Shown here piece after piece: positions 1 through 6,588 of a stretch of DNA of 18,279 bases. The DNA is from DATBWZ01 sp036514535 (lineage in GTDB: Bacteria; JAMCPX01; DATBWZ01): the NCBI GenBank assembly GCA_036514535.1, contig DATBWZ010000100.1, positions 1 to 18,279 on the forward strand. Direction: 5' to 3'. The stretch's first letter is position 1. The number at the start of each line of letters is the position of its first letter. Position numbers and translations under genes: made by a program. The notes under the pieces are model-generated. The model made no database searches, was not told where the DNA came from, and saw only the letters and a list, made by a program, of their open reading frames with translations.

Positions 1-535
1 TGCCTCCTACAAGCGCCGCAATTACTGTCATAAGCCTTGTATCGTAATTTTTAATATGGCTTATTTCGTGTGCCACCACTGCCTGTAGTTCCTCCCGGTT
101 AAGTTTATCAAGAAGTCCGGTGGTTATGGCAATGACCGAATTTGACTGGTCTGTCCCTGCAGCAAACGCATTTGGATCTGGATCGGCTATCACATATGCC
201 CCTGGTTTGGGCAATCCTGCTGATATTGCCATTTCCTCCGTAATATTGTCAAATTGCTTTTCTTTAAAATTTGAAATATCAACAGGCTGGGCATAGGTGG
301 CAGATATGACCGGATTTGCACCGTCTTTGTAACTTATGTAGGCGCTGAACCCGGCTACTCCTATTGCAAAAAGGGTTGCAAATGGAAAATAGTTGTCTGG
401 CGGGTTAAATCCGAGAAAAAATACATCAAGCCCCAATCCCAGCAACGCAAAAAATATAATGAATACCAGGATAACAAGCCATGTCGCCCTGGTATTTTTT
501 CCCTGCTGCTCATAGATATTTAGAGGCATTTCCAT
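1..535 (-). CDS. HtpX-like M48 family membrane zinc metalloprotease, 3' part missing
   Basis: Integral-membrane zinc protease of the M48/HtpX type, probably acting in envelope quality control. I translated the minus strand from an ATG at 535: about 178 residues are present before the window edge cuts the gene. Visible features are a short N-terminal segment (MEMPLNIYEQQG), two hydrophobic segments at roughly residues 16-40 and 45-65, and near the edge the zinc motif HEISH followed by IKNYDTRLM, typical of M48 peptidases. The third zinc ligand lies outside the window. The ATG at 529 is an alternative start; neither has a convincing Shine-Dalgarno. It lies 28 bp downstream of lemA in the same direction, a common lemA-htpX arrangement, so co-transcription is likely. 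The family call is firm; orthology to E. coli HtpX is not claimed. Confidence 0.85.
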   Translation of the reverse strand, partial: MEMPLNIYEQQGKNTRATWLVILVFIIFFALLGLGLDVFFLGFNPPDNYFPFATLFAIGVAGFSAYISYKDGANPVISATYAQPVDISNFKEKQFDNITEEMAISAGLPKPGAYVIADPDPNAFAAGTDQSNSVIAITTGLLDKLNREELQAVVAHEISHIKNYDTRLMTVIAALVGG

Positions 536-563
536 TTACTAAAGCCTGGACAGGAGCACGGAG

Positions 564-1121
564 TCAGGTATTCAGATCAACGCTTGGCGTTTCCCTTTCT
601 TTGGCGACGGTAATTTCAAAAAGTTCAGCGTTCTTAAAATTAAAAAAAGAGGCAATTATATTTGAAGGGAAAACCTGTTGCTTGATGTTAAATTTTGTAG
701 CAATATCGTTATAAAATTGCCTTGCAAAACCGATCTTATTTTCGGTGCTGGTTAATTCTTCTATCAGTTGTTTGACATTGTCCGATGCTTTGAGGTTCGG
801 ATAATTTTCTACAACAGCCAGCAGTTTTCCAATGGCGTTTGAGAGAACGTCCTCCTTTTTTGCAGTATCTGCTACGCCGGTTGCTCCGAGAGCCTGGCTT
901 CTTGCCTGGATTACCTTTTCAAGGGTTTCCTTTTCAAATTTCATCTCCCCCTTAACAGAATTGACAAGGTTTGGGATGAGATCATGCCGTCTTTTCAGTT
1001 GCACATCAATCTGCTTCCAGCCATTTAACACCTGATTTTTTAACGAAATCAGTCCATTATAGGTAATAATCACCCATAGAGTAATTAATCCCGCAATTGC
1101 AAAAAAGATTGTTAACCCCAT
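564..1121 (-). CDS. lemA: LemA family protein
   Basis: LemA family protein of 185 residues, the usual family length. It has one N-terminal membrane helix (about residues 4-22) followed by a long, mostly helical domain. The signature stretch after the helix reads NGWKQIDVQLKRRHDLIPNL (residues 33-52), and the C-terminal FPSNIIASFF segment is also typical. The biochemical role of LemA proteins is not settled; they are membrane-anchored and often sit beside M48 proteases, as here. The start is secured by a strong Shine-Dalgarno (AAGGAGG, 1133-1127) five bases before the ATG. It is 48 bp downstream of mltG and 28 bp upstream of the HtpX-like gene, so it is probably part of the ruvX-mltG-lemA-protease operon. 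Confidence 0.93.
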   Translation of the reverse strand: MGLTIFFAIAGLITLWVIITYNGLISLKNQVLNGWKQIDVQLKRRHDLIPNLVNSVKGEMKFEKETLEKVIQARSQALGATGVADTAKKEDVLSNAIGKLLAVVENYPNLKASDNVKQLIEELTSTENKIGFARQFYNDIATKFNIKQQVFPSNIIASFFNFKNAELFEITVAKERETPSVDLNT

Positions 1122-1169
1122 TTTAACCTCCTTTTTCTTTTATAATTCAGCCAGTAAATTCCTGTGCAA

Positions 1170-2189
1170 CTAATGCGTCTTTTTTCTCTTCTTTTGGTAG
1201 ATGTCTACAAACCTGTTGTGCTCTTTCAGCGTTTTTGAGAATTCATGTGTGCCGTCATTTCTTGATACAAAATAAAGATATGATGCATCCGCTGGATGCA
1301 TCGCTGCGTTTATAGCATTAAATCCGGGATTTGATATTGGGCCCGGAGGCAATCCGCGGTAGATATATGTATTGTATGGAGATTTAATTTTCATATCGCG
1401 CTTAAGTATGTTTCCTGTAAAGTCAGGAATTGAATAGATAACGGTCGGGTCTGCCTGCAAAGGAATTTTTTTATTTATTCTGTTATGGAATACAGCGGAA
1501 ACAAGTGGCATTTCCTCGTTTAGAAAAGTTTCCTTTTGAATGATTGAAGCGAGAATTACGATCTCCTTGAAGTTCATATTTAATCTTGAAGTTTCTGCTG
1601 TTAAGTTTTTTGTTTTTTCGTTAAAGTTCTGGACCATTTTAAGGATTATTTCTTCCTCTTTCATATTCTTGTGAAAAATGTATGTGTCTGGGAATAAATA
1701 GCCTTCCAGTCCGTTAGATTCCAGTTTTGCTTCTTTTAAAAAATTATTATCATTTCCCAATTCTATAAATCTCTTCATTTTACCGATTCCATTTGCTGAT
1801 AGCAGCATAAAAATCTGCTTAACAGTAAACCCTTCCGGAATTACAATACTATACTGTTTTATAATCCCCTTGAGAAGGATTTTTAGAACGCTATAAGGGC
1901 TCATGTCTCCTTTAAATTCATACTCGCCTGCGCGGATCTTTTTGGATGCATTAAAGATCCCGGCGAGGATTTTAAATTTCTGCTGATCCGTTATCAATTG
2001 ACTGTCGTATAATTGCTTCACTATTGAATTAAATGGCTTGCCGGTCTGGATTTCTATTGTTCTTGGTTGTGTTATGTGGATCGGTCTCATAAGAAAGGCG
2101 GCGAAGGATGCTGTGAAAATCAAGAAGATAACCGCAGAAATACCGGTAAAAAGAAAGAAGAAAATCCTTTTTTGGAGAAAATCAGTCAT
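1170..2189 (-). CDS. mltG: Endolytic murein transglycosylase MltG (YceG-like)
   Basis: Inner-membrane lytic transglycosylase that cleaves nascent peptidoglycan strands and is thought to end glycan polymerisation. It has 339 residues, normal for the family. A single membrane helix lies at about residues 10-34, followed by a LysM-like region and the YceG catalytic domain. The expected catalytic glutamate is E220 in LASIIQKET. Other family motifs are LEGYLFPDTY (161-170), QADPTVIY (245-252) and GLPPGPISNPG (279-289). Its ATG overlaps the ruvX stop as ATGA (2189-2186), so translation is coupled. A ruvX-mltG pairing is common in bacteria. No anomaly is seen. Confidence 0.95.
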   Translation of the reverse strand: MTDFLQKRIFFFLFTGISAVIFLIFTASFAAFLMRPIHITQPRTIEIQTGKPFNSIVKQLYDSQLITDQQKFKILAGIFNASKKIRAGEYEFKGDMSPYSVLKILLKGIIKQYSIVIPEGFTVKQIFMLLSANGIGKMKRFIELGNDNNFLKEAKLESNGLEGYLFPDTYIFHKNMKEEEIILKMVQNFNEKTKNLTAETSRLNMNFKEIVILASIIQKETFLNEEMPLVSAVFHNRINKKIPLQADPTVIYSIPDFTGNILKRDMKIKSPYNTYIYRGLPPGPISNPGFNAINAAMHPADASYLYFVSRNDGTHEFSKTLKEHNRFVDIYQKKRKKTH

Positions 2190-2605
2190 CTTCTTGAATC
2201 TTTGCTATCCAGATACCCCTGAAGGATATAAACTGCAGCGAGTTCGTCGGCGATTTTCTTTCTCTTTGACCTGCTAAGATCGCCCTCAAGCATTGCCTTT
2301 GTTACGGCTGATGTGGAGAATCTCTCATCCCATTCCACTACCGGAATGTTCCATGCAGATTTCAGCCTGTTTGAAAAATCCCGCGCTATTTTTACCATGG
2401 GACTCTCATGACCATTCAGACTCAAGGGCAAGCCGATTACCACCATGGAGACGCCTTTCCCATTTGAGAGTTCGGTTATCTCCTTAATATCGTTCTTAAT
2501 ATTCTTTCTTTCAATGGTTTTGAGCCTTTGCGCTGTTATACCCAGTGCATCGCTGATTGCCACACCTATTCTTTTTGTGCCTATGTCAAGACAAAGTGTT
2601 TTCAT
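2186..2605 (-). CDS. ruvX: Putative pre-16S rRNA / Holliday junction resolvase RuvX (YqgF)
   Basis: YqgF/RuvX nuclease of the RNase H fold, implicated in pre-16S rRNA 5'-end maturation and proposed as a Holliday junction resolvase. Length is 139 residues, typical. Acidic catalytic residues sit where expected: D7 in LDIGTKRIGVA, E94 in VVEWDERFST, and D120 in KKIADELAAVYIL. The ATG at 2605 has no Shine-Dalgarno. A promoter TTGCCA-N17-TAACAT lies immediately upstream and predicts a transcription start at about 2606, which would make the mRNA essentially leaderless. It heads the leftward operon and overlaps mltG by 4 bp. Confidence 0.95.
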   Translation of the reverse strand: MKTLCLDIGTKRIGVAISDALGITAQRLKTIERKNIKNDIKEITELSNGKGVSMVVIGLPLSLNGHESPMVKIARDFSNRLKSAWNIPVVEWDERFSTSAVTKAMLEGDLSRSKRKKIADELAAVYILQGYLDSKDSRR

Positions 2606-2612
2606 TTTTTAA

Positions 2613-2641
2613 ATGTTATCACGAATTTCAGGCATTGGCAA
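2613..2641 (-). promoter_or_regulatory. Sigma-70-type promoter of ruvX operon
   Basis: Reading the minus strand, TTGCCA (2641-2636) and TAACAT (2618-2613) are separated by exactly 17 bp. The start predicted 7 nt past the -10 is about 2606, next to the ruvX ATG at 2605. Confidence 0.55.
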
Positions 2642-2689
2642 TATAGAAACGAGTGTTAATCTACAATGCAGGGATAGGGGGGCAGATAT

Positions 2690-2718
2690 TTGAAATGTAA
2701 TCTGAGATAGAATATAAT
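2690..2718 (+). promoter_or_regulatory. Sigma-70-type promoter of the methyltransferase gene
   Basis: TTGAAA (2690-2695), a 17-bp spacer and a perfect TATAAT (2713-2718). The predicted start is about 2725, only 2 nt before the first ATG (2727) and 14 nt before the second in-frame ATG (2739). It is back-to-back with the ruvX promoter. Confidence 0.7.
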
Positions 2719-2726
2719 TAACCCCT

Positions 2727-3476
2727 ATGCAGGAAATAATGTATCACGATTTTGGAAGCGAGTGGGGCGAGAGCCATTGGTGGTTTCAGGGAAGGATTAA
2801 GATTGTAGATTTTATTTTCCGGGAATTATCCCTTCATGACAGAAACATGAAAATCCTTGATATTGGATGCGGTACAGGGGTGATGCTGCCCCTCCTTTCC
2901 AGGTATGGCATGGTGGATGGGCTTGATTCATCGGAAATAGCAATTGATTATTGCAGAAAAAAGAATATTGGGGGTGTTAATCTTATTGCCGGCTCGTTTC
3001 CTGACGCTCTCCCAGCAGGCGCGCAATATGATCTTGTGACCATTTTTGATGTCATTGAACACATTGAAGACGATATTGGCATGTTCAAGGATATACATTG
3101 TTTGCTCAAGCCGGGCGGACTATTAGTCTGCACTGTTCCTGCCTATAAATTTCTATGGGGGCCGCATGACATGTTAAATCAGCATAAAAGAAGGTATACG
3201 AAAAAATCTATTGTCAAAAAAGCCCAGGAAGCAGGTTTTGAGATTAAAAGGGCATCATATTTTAATACATTTCTTTTTACACCTATTGTGTGCGTTAAAC
3301 TTTGGAGAAAAATCAGAACGGGATCACCGGAAAAACTCTCAGATTTGAGATTGTTAAGGAACAAAACATTGAATAATCTTTTTGAAGCAATTTTTTCAAG
3401 CGAAAAGTTCGTTCTCAAATATATTAATATGCCTTTCGGGCTTTCTCTTTTTATTGCAGGCATTAAGAGAAAATAA
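2727..3476 (+). CDS. Class I SAM-dependent methyltransferase
   Basis: Cytoplasmic Rossmann-fold methyltransferase of 249 residues; the substrate is not evident. The SAM-binding motif I is ILDIGCGTG (residues 43-51), followed by the acidic VDGLDSSE (motif II), DLVTIFDVIEHIED (motif IV region) and LLKPGGLLVCTVP (motif V region). The N-terminal HWWFQGR segment is common in methyltransferases found in lipid and polysaccharide gene neighbourhoods, which only hints at role. Two starts are possible. ATG 2727 would be nearly leaderless. ATG 2739 (Met5) has AGGA four bases upstream, giving 245 residues. It is monocistronic by layout: a divergent ruvX operon lies upstream, and the convergent PiT gene ends 8 bp downstream without a visible terminator between. 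Confidence 0.9.
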   Translation: MQEIMYHDFGSEWGESHWWFQGRIKIVDFIFRELSLHDRNMKILDIGCGTGVMLPLLSRYGMVDGLDSSEIAIDYCRKKNIGGVNLIAGSFPDALPAGAQYDLVTIFDVIEHIEDDIGMFKDIHCLLKPGGLLVCTVPAYKFLWGPHDMLNQHKRRYTKKSIVKKAQEAGFEIKRASYFNTFLFTPIVCVKLWRKIRTGSPEKLSDLRLLRNKTLNNLFEAIFSSEKFVLKYINMPFGLSLFIAGIKRK

Positions 3477-3484
3477 AAAATTCT

Positions 3485-4495
3485 TCAGGAAAGCGAGAGT
3501 GTGAATTTTAATATATAGTATACAATCCATGCGGCCAACGCAGTAAATGGAATAGTAAAGATCCATGCCATGATAATGTTCCGCGCTATTCCCCAGCGGA
3601 TCGCAGACAACCGTACTGTTGATCCAACTCCTATAATGGCTCCGGTAATGGTATGAGTGGTGCTTACGGGGATTCCGGCCAAAGCAGTGAACAACAACGT
3701 GAAAGCAGAGGCTGTTTCTGCACAGAAGCCTCCGATTGGTTTAAGTTTGGTTACATTTAATCCGAGTGTTTTTATTACTCGCCAGCCTCCGATCATTGTC
3801 CCCATGGCGATGAAAAAATGGCATAATAAAACCAGCCAAAATGGTACATGAAAATTCTGGCCCAAATAGCCGGATGAAAATAGTAAAACGGCGATAATAC
3901 CCATTGTTTTTTGTGCGTCATTAGTCCCATGCCCGAGACTATATCCAGCTGCCGAAAACAACTGGAGTATTCTGAAGTGCTTATCCACCTTGCTTGGCGC
4001 TTGACGATGGACAATCCATAATGTGATTACCATAAAAGTAACCCCAAGAATAAACCCTAAGAAAGGGGAAAGAAGAATAAATAAAAGAATTTTATTTAAT
4101 CCTGTTGTGATAATTGCACTTGTTCCTGTTTTTGCTATGGCAGCACCAATCATGCCGCCAACAAGGGAATGCGATACGCTTATTGGCATGCCAATGTGCG
4201 TGGCGATGGCTGTCCACAAAATTGCTCCAATAAGTGCTGAAAGTATAAGATATTCATTTACTATTAAAGGGTCAATAACTCCTTTGCCTATTGTAGTTGC
4301 TACCTTTACGCCAAAACCAAAGGCGGCAACAAAATTAAAAAAAGCTGCCCAGGCAACAGCAAGTTTAGGAGTCAATACTTTTGTGGAGACTACAGTTGCA
4401 ATTGAGTTTGCGGCATCGTTCATGCCGTTGTAAAAATCAAATATAAGAGCTATTCCTACAATAAAAAGTATAAATATAAAATGCGGATCAGGCAT
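3485..4495 (-). CDS. Inorganic phosphate transporter, PiT family
   Basis: Cation-coupled, low-affinity phosphate permease of the PiT family, inner membrane, 336 residues with about ten hydrophobic helices. The duplicated family signatures are present: DFYNGMNDAANSIATVVST near the N-terminus (residues 20-38) and PVSTTHTITGAIIG near the C-terminus. A central GTNDAQKTMGII is also seen. The short length without a large cytosolic loop resembles the compact bacterial/archaeal type. Its ATG at 4495 overlaps the end of the upstream DUF47 gene by 8 bp, so it is probably translationally coupled; no Shine-Dalgarno is evident. The DUF47-PiT pair is a well-known operon arrangement. Confidence 0.95.
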   Translation of the reverse strand: MPDPHFIFILFIVGIALIFDFYNGMNDAANSIATVVSTKVLTPKLAVAWAAFFNFVAAFGFGVKVATTIGKGVIDPLIVNEYLILSALIGAILWTAIATHIGMPISVSHSLVGGMIGAAIAKTGTSAIITTGLNKILLFILLSPFLGFILGVTFMVITLWIVHRQAPSKVDKHFRILQLFSAAGYSLGHGTNDAQKTMGIIAVLLFSSGYLGQNFHVPFWLVLLCHFFIAMGTMIGGWRVIKTLGLNVTKLKPIGGFCAETASAFTLLFTALAGIPVSTTHTITGAIIGVGSTVRLSAIRWGIARNIIMAWIFTIPFTALAAWIVYYILKFTLSLS

Positions 4496-5108
4496 TTTTC
4501 AAGACTATGCCTTCAATAATATTTGCCACGTCCTCGCATCTGTCAATAGAAAACTCTATCGTCTCGTATATCTCTTTCAATTTTATTATGGTTATCGGGT
4601 CAGATGTGTTTAGGAAAAGGTTTGCTATTGCCTTTCTAAGCAACTGGTCACCCTCATTCTCTAACCTGTTTATTTCAATGCACTTTGCGAGAATTATCTG
4701 GGAATTTTTTAAGTTTTTGAGTTCTTTTATTGCCAGTCTTAATTCTTTTACTGCTTTCAGAAGAGTGTATGCAAGTTGCTTGACTTCTTCATTGGGTTTC
4801 TCTATCCTGTACAACCATATTCTCTGTGAAACCGCTTCAACAAAATCAAGGATATCATCCATTTTGGTGATTAATTCATGAATATCCTCGCGGTCAAACG
4901 GAGTTATAAAGGTTTTATTCAGTTTTTCAATAGTGCTATGGGTTATATTGTCCGATTCGTGTTCAATATCCTTTATTTTACGGACTTTTGTTTCAATATC
5001 GGTAAAGTTATCCAGCAGTTCAATAAGGGCAACAATGCCGTTTTCAATTTTCTCGCCAGCATTTTCAAAAAATTCGAAGAATTTTTCTTCCCGTGGGAAA
5101 AATCTCAT
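4488..5108 (-). CDS. DUF47 / PhoU-like protein, partner of PiT transporter
   Basis: DUF47 family (PhoU-like) cytoplasmic helical-bundle protein, 206 residues, of the type encoded beside PiT phosphate transporters and presumed to modulate them. Typical features are the N-terminal FFPREEKFFEFFENAGE, the DIEHESDNITHSTIEKL segment and the FDREDIHELITKMDDILDFVEA segment, which carries the acidic and histidine residues that bind metal in PhoU-like proteins. The start ATG (5108) has no Shine-Dalgarno. The upstream TTGACA-N17-TATTAT promoter puts the transcription start at the A of the ATG itself, predicting a leaderless mRNA. It overlaps the PiT gene by 8 bp. Confidence 0.92.
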   Translation of the reverse strand: MRFFPREEKFFEFFENAGEKIENGIVALIELLDNFTDIETKVRKIKDIEHESDNITHSTIEKLNKTFITPFDREDIHELITKMDDILDFVEAVSQRIWLYRIEKPNEEVKQLAYTLLKAVKELRLAIKELKNLKNSQIILAKCIEINRLENEGDQLLRKAIANLFLNTSDPITIIKLKEIYETIEFSIDRCEDVANIIEGIVLKNA

Positions 5109-5114
5109 TGTTTG

Positions 5115-5143
5115 ATAATATTTTTTCGGGGCATAATTGTCAA
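5115..5143 (-). promoter_or_regulatory. Sigma-70-type promoter of DUF47-PiT operon
   Basis: On the minus strand a consensus TTGACA (5143-5138), 17-bp spacer and TATTAT (5120-5115). Six bases separate the -10 from the ATG at 5108, so the expected +1 coincides with the start codon. Confidence 0.75.
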
Positions 5144-5167
5144 GTATTAAACGAAGTGATTATTTAT

Positions 5168-5195
5168 TTGACCACCATAGACCTTGTGCTATACT
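5168..5195 (+). promoter_or_regulatory. Sigma-70-type promoter of the cation antiporter gene
   Basis: TTGACC (5168-5173), 16-bp spacer and TATACT (5190-5195). The predicted start is about 5202. This excludes the in-frame TTG at 5184 as a start and leaves a leader of about 6 nt before the ATG at 5208. Confidence 0.6.
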
Positions 5196-5207
5196 GCGAA
5201 AAGTCTA

Positions 5208-6398
5208 ATGGTTGCTAAAAACTTTAAACACTGGATCCTGCTCTGTACAATGGTGTTAATTTCCGTTGCGTGGATTGCTGCCCATCATTCCGGAGTGGTT
5301 CTCCCGATATCACTCAAGGCGCTCCTGCCGGGGATGGCTGTATTTGCTGCCGCATTTATACTGTCCTGGGGGGCTGAACTCGCAATGCTTGATATTCCTG
5401 GAGCGCTTGCCTTTGCGTTTCTTGCTGTTATTGCAGTTCTTCCGGAGTATGCTGTGGACATTTATTTTGCATGGACTGCAGCTAAAAACCCCGAATATGT
5501 GGCCTATGCAACGGCAAACATGACTGGTGCAAACAGGTTGCTTATTGGTTTTGGCTGGCCTGTTATACTTTTTGCATATTGGCTTAAGAGGAAGAAAAAT
5601 GAAATAATACTTGAGAAAAATCATGGGCTTTCTTTATCGGTTCTGTTTTGTGCGACGGTTTATTCCTTTCTCATTCCTATAAAGGGTTCTCTATCTATGT
5701 TTGATGCTCTTGTTCTCATAACAATTTTTGTCGTGTATATTTATAAAGTATCCAGAACACATTTGGTTGAACCGGAACTTGAGGGGATCACTGAGATAAT
5801 CGGTTTATGGAGTTTAATACCAAGAAGAACAGCTACAATCCTGTTTTTTGTCCTTGCCGGGTATACAATTTATGTTGCGGCAGAGCCATTTGCTGAAGGT
5901 CTATTGGAAGTAGGGCGGCATTTTGAAATAGAAGAATTTATTCTGGTGCAATGGCTTGCTCCACTTGCTTCAGAATCTCCTGAATTTATAATAGCAATCT
6001 TGTTTGCGCTAAAGGTTAACCCCCAGGGCAGTTTCACCACGCTTATTTCTTCAAAGATTAACCAGTGGACATTGCTTGTGGGTATGCTGCCTCTTGCGTA
6101 CATTCTCTCCCTCGGGGATATCGGGGTTATGCATCTGGATTTTAGACAGAGGGAGGAGATTTTCCTGACCTCGGCGCAATCGTTGTTTGCGATTGTCCTC
6201 CTTGCCGATTTCAAATTTACAATACGGGAAGCTATGGTTCTCTTTCTGTTGTTTGCAACTCAGCTGTATTTTGTATCTTCAACCAGCAGGTTAATCTACG
6301 CAATTTTTTATATTCTCCTTTCTATTTTAATCTTTGCTTTTCTTGCAAAAAAGAGAGCAGGGATGTTTTCGCTGTTTGGAAAAGAGAGAAAATTTTAA
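5208..6398 (+). CDS. Sodium/calcium exchanger family (CaCA) membrane protein
   Basis: Cation antiporter of the Ca2+/cation superfamily, about 396 residues and about ten to eleven hydrophobic helices. Two Na_Ca_ex-type alpha repeats are visible. The first has AVIAVLPEYAVDIYF followed by ATANMTGANRLLIG; the second has WLAPLASESPEFIIAIL followed by LISSKINQWTLLVG. The paired PE motifs are the expected cation-binding acidic sites. The substrate cation cannot be told from sequence. The frame is open from a TTG at 5184, but I chose ATG 5208 because the promoter -10 box overlaps the region just after the TTG. The gene stands alone, divergent from the phosphate operon and convergent with the tRNA. 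Confidence 0.85.
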   Translation: MVAKNFKHWILLCTMVLISVAWIAAHHSGVVLPISLKALLPGMAVFAAAFILSWGAELAMLDIPGALAFAFLAVIAVLPEYAVDIYFAWTAAKNPEYVAYATANMTGANRLLIGFGWPVILFAYWLKRKKNEIILEKNHGLSLSVLFCATVYSFLIPIKGSLSMFDALVLITIFVVYIYKVSRTHLVEPELEGITEIIGLWSLIPRRTATILFFVLAGYTIYVAAEPFAEGLLEVGRHFEIEEFILVQWLAPLASESPEFIIAILFALKVNPQGSFTTLISSKINQWTLLVGMLPLAYILSLGDIGVMHLDFRQREEIFLTSAQSLFAIVLLADFKFTIREAMVLFLLFATQLYFVSSTSRLIYAIFYILLSILIFAFLAKKRAGMFSLFGKERKF

Positions 6399-6417
6399 AT
6401 TTTTATTAAAGAATTTT

Positions 6418-6494
<77 letters not shown>

Positions 6495-6509
6495 GCAAGA
6501 ATGAAATTT

Positions 6510-6538
6510 AATATATTACTACGCTGAATCAATGTCAA
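6510..6538 (-). promoter_or_regulatory. Promoter of the initiator tRNA gene
   Basis: On the minus strand a consensus TTGACA (6538-6533), 17-bp spacer and TATATT (6515-6510). The predicted start is about 6503, nine bases before the mature tRNA 5' end, so the tRNA does not depend on read-through from the cytochrome operon. Confidence 0.75.
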
Positions 6539-6588
6539 GTATATTCTCTGGTTGGGATTATTTGAACAATATTTTAAGCGGACTTGCC

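Noticed and set aside
1127..1160. Separate sigma-70 promoter in front of lemA
   Set aside because: TTGCAC and ATTATA-like hexamers occur but the -10 match is poor; the 48-bp gap fits read-through from mltG.
4023..4433. 136-residue open frame on the plus strand
   Set aside because: It lies wholly antisense to the PiT gene, whose duplicated family signatures are clear; the translation has no recognisable domain or Shine-Dalgarno.
5184..5207. TTG start for the cation antiporter
   Set aside because: The likely -10 box (5190-5195) lies inside this segment, so the mRNA should begin after it.
6539..6588. Intrinsic terminator after the cytochrome operon
   Set aside because: Only a four-pair CGGA/TCCG stem with a nine-base loop and no T-run was found; too weak to call.
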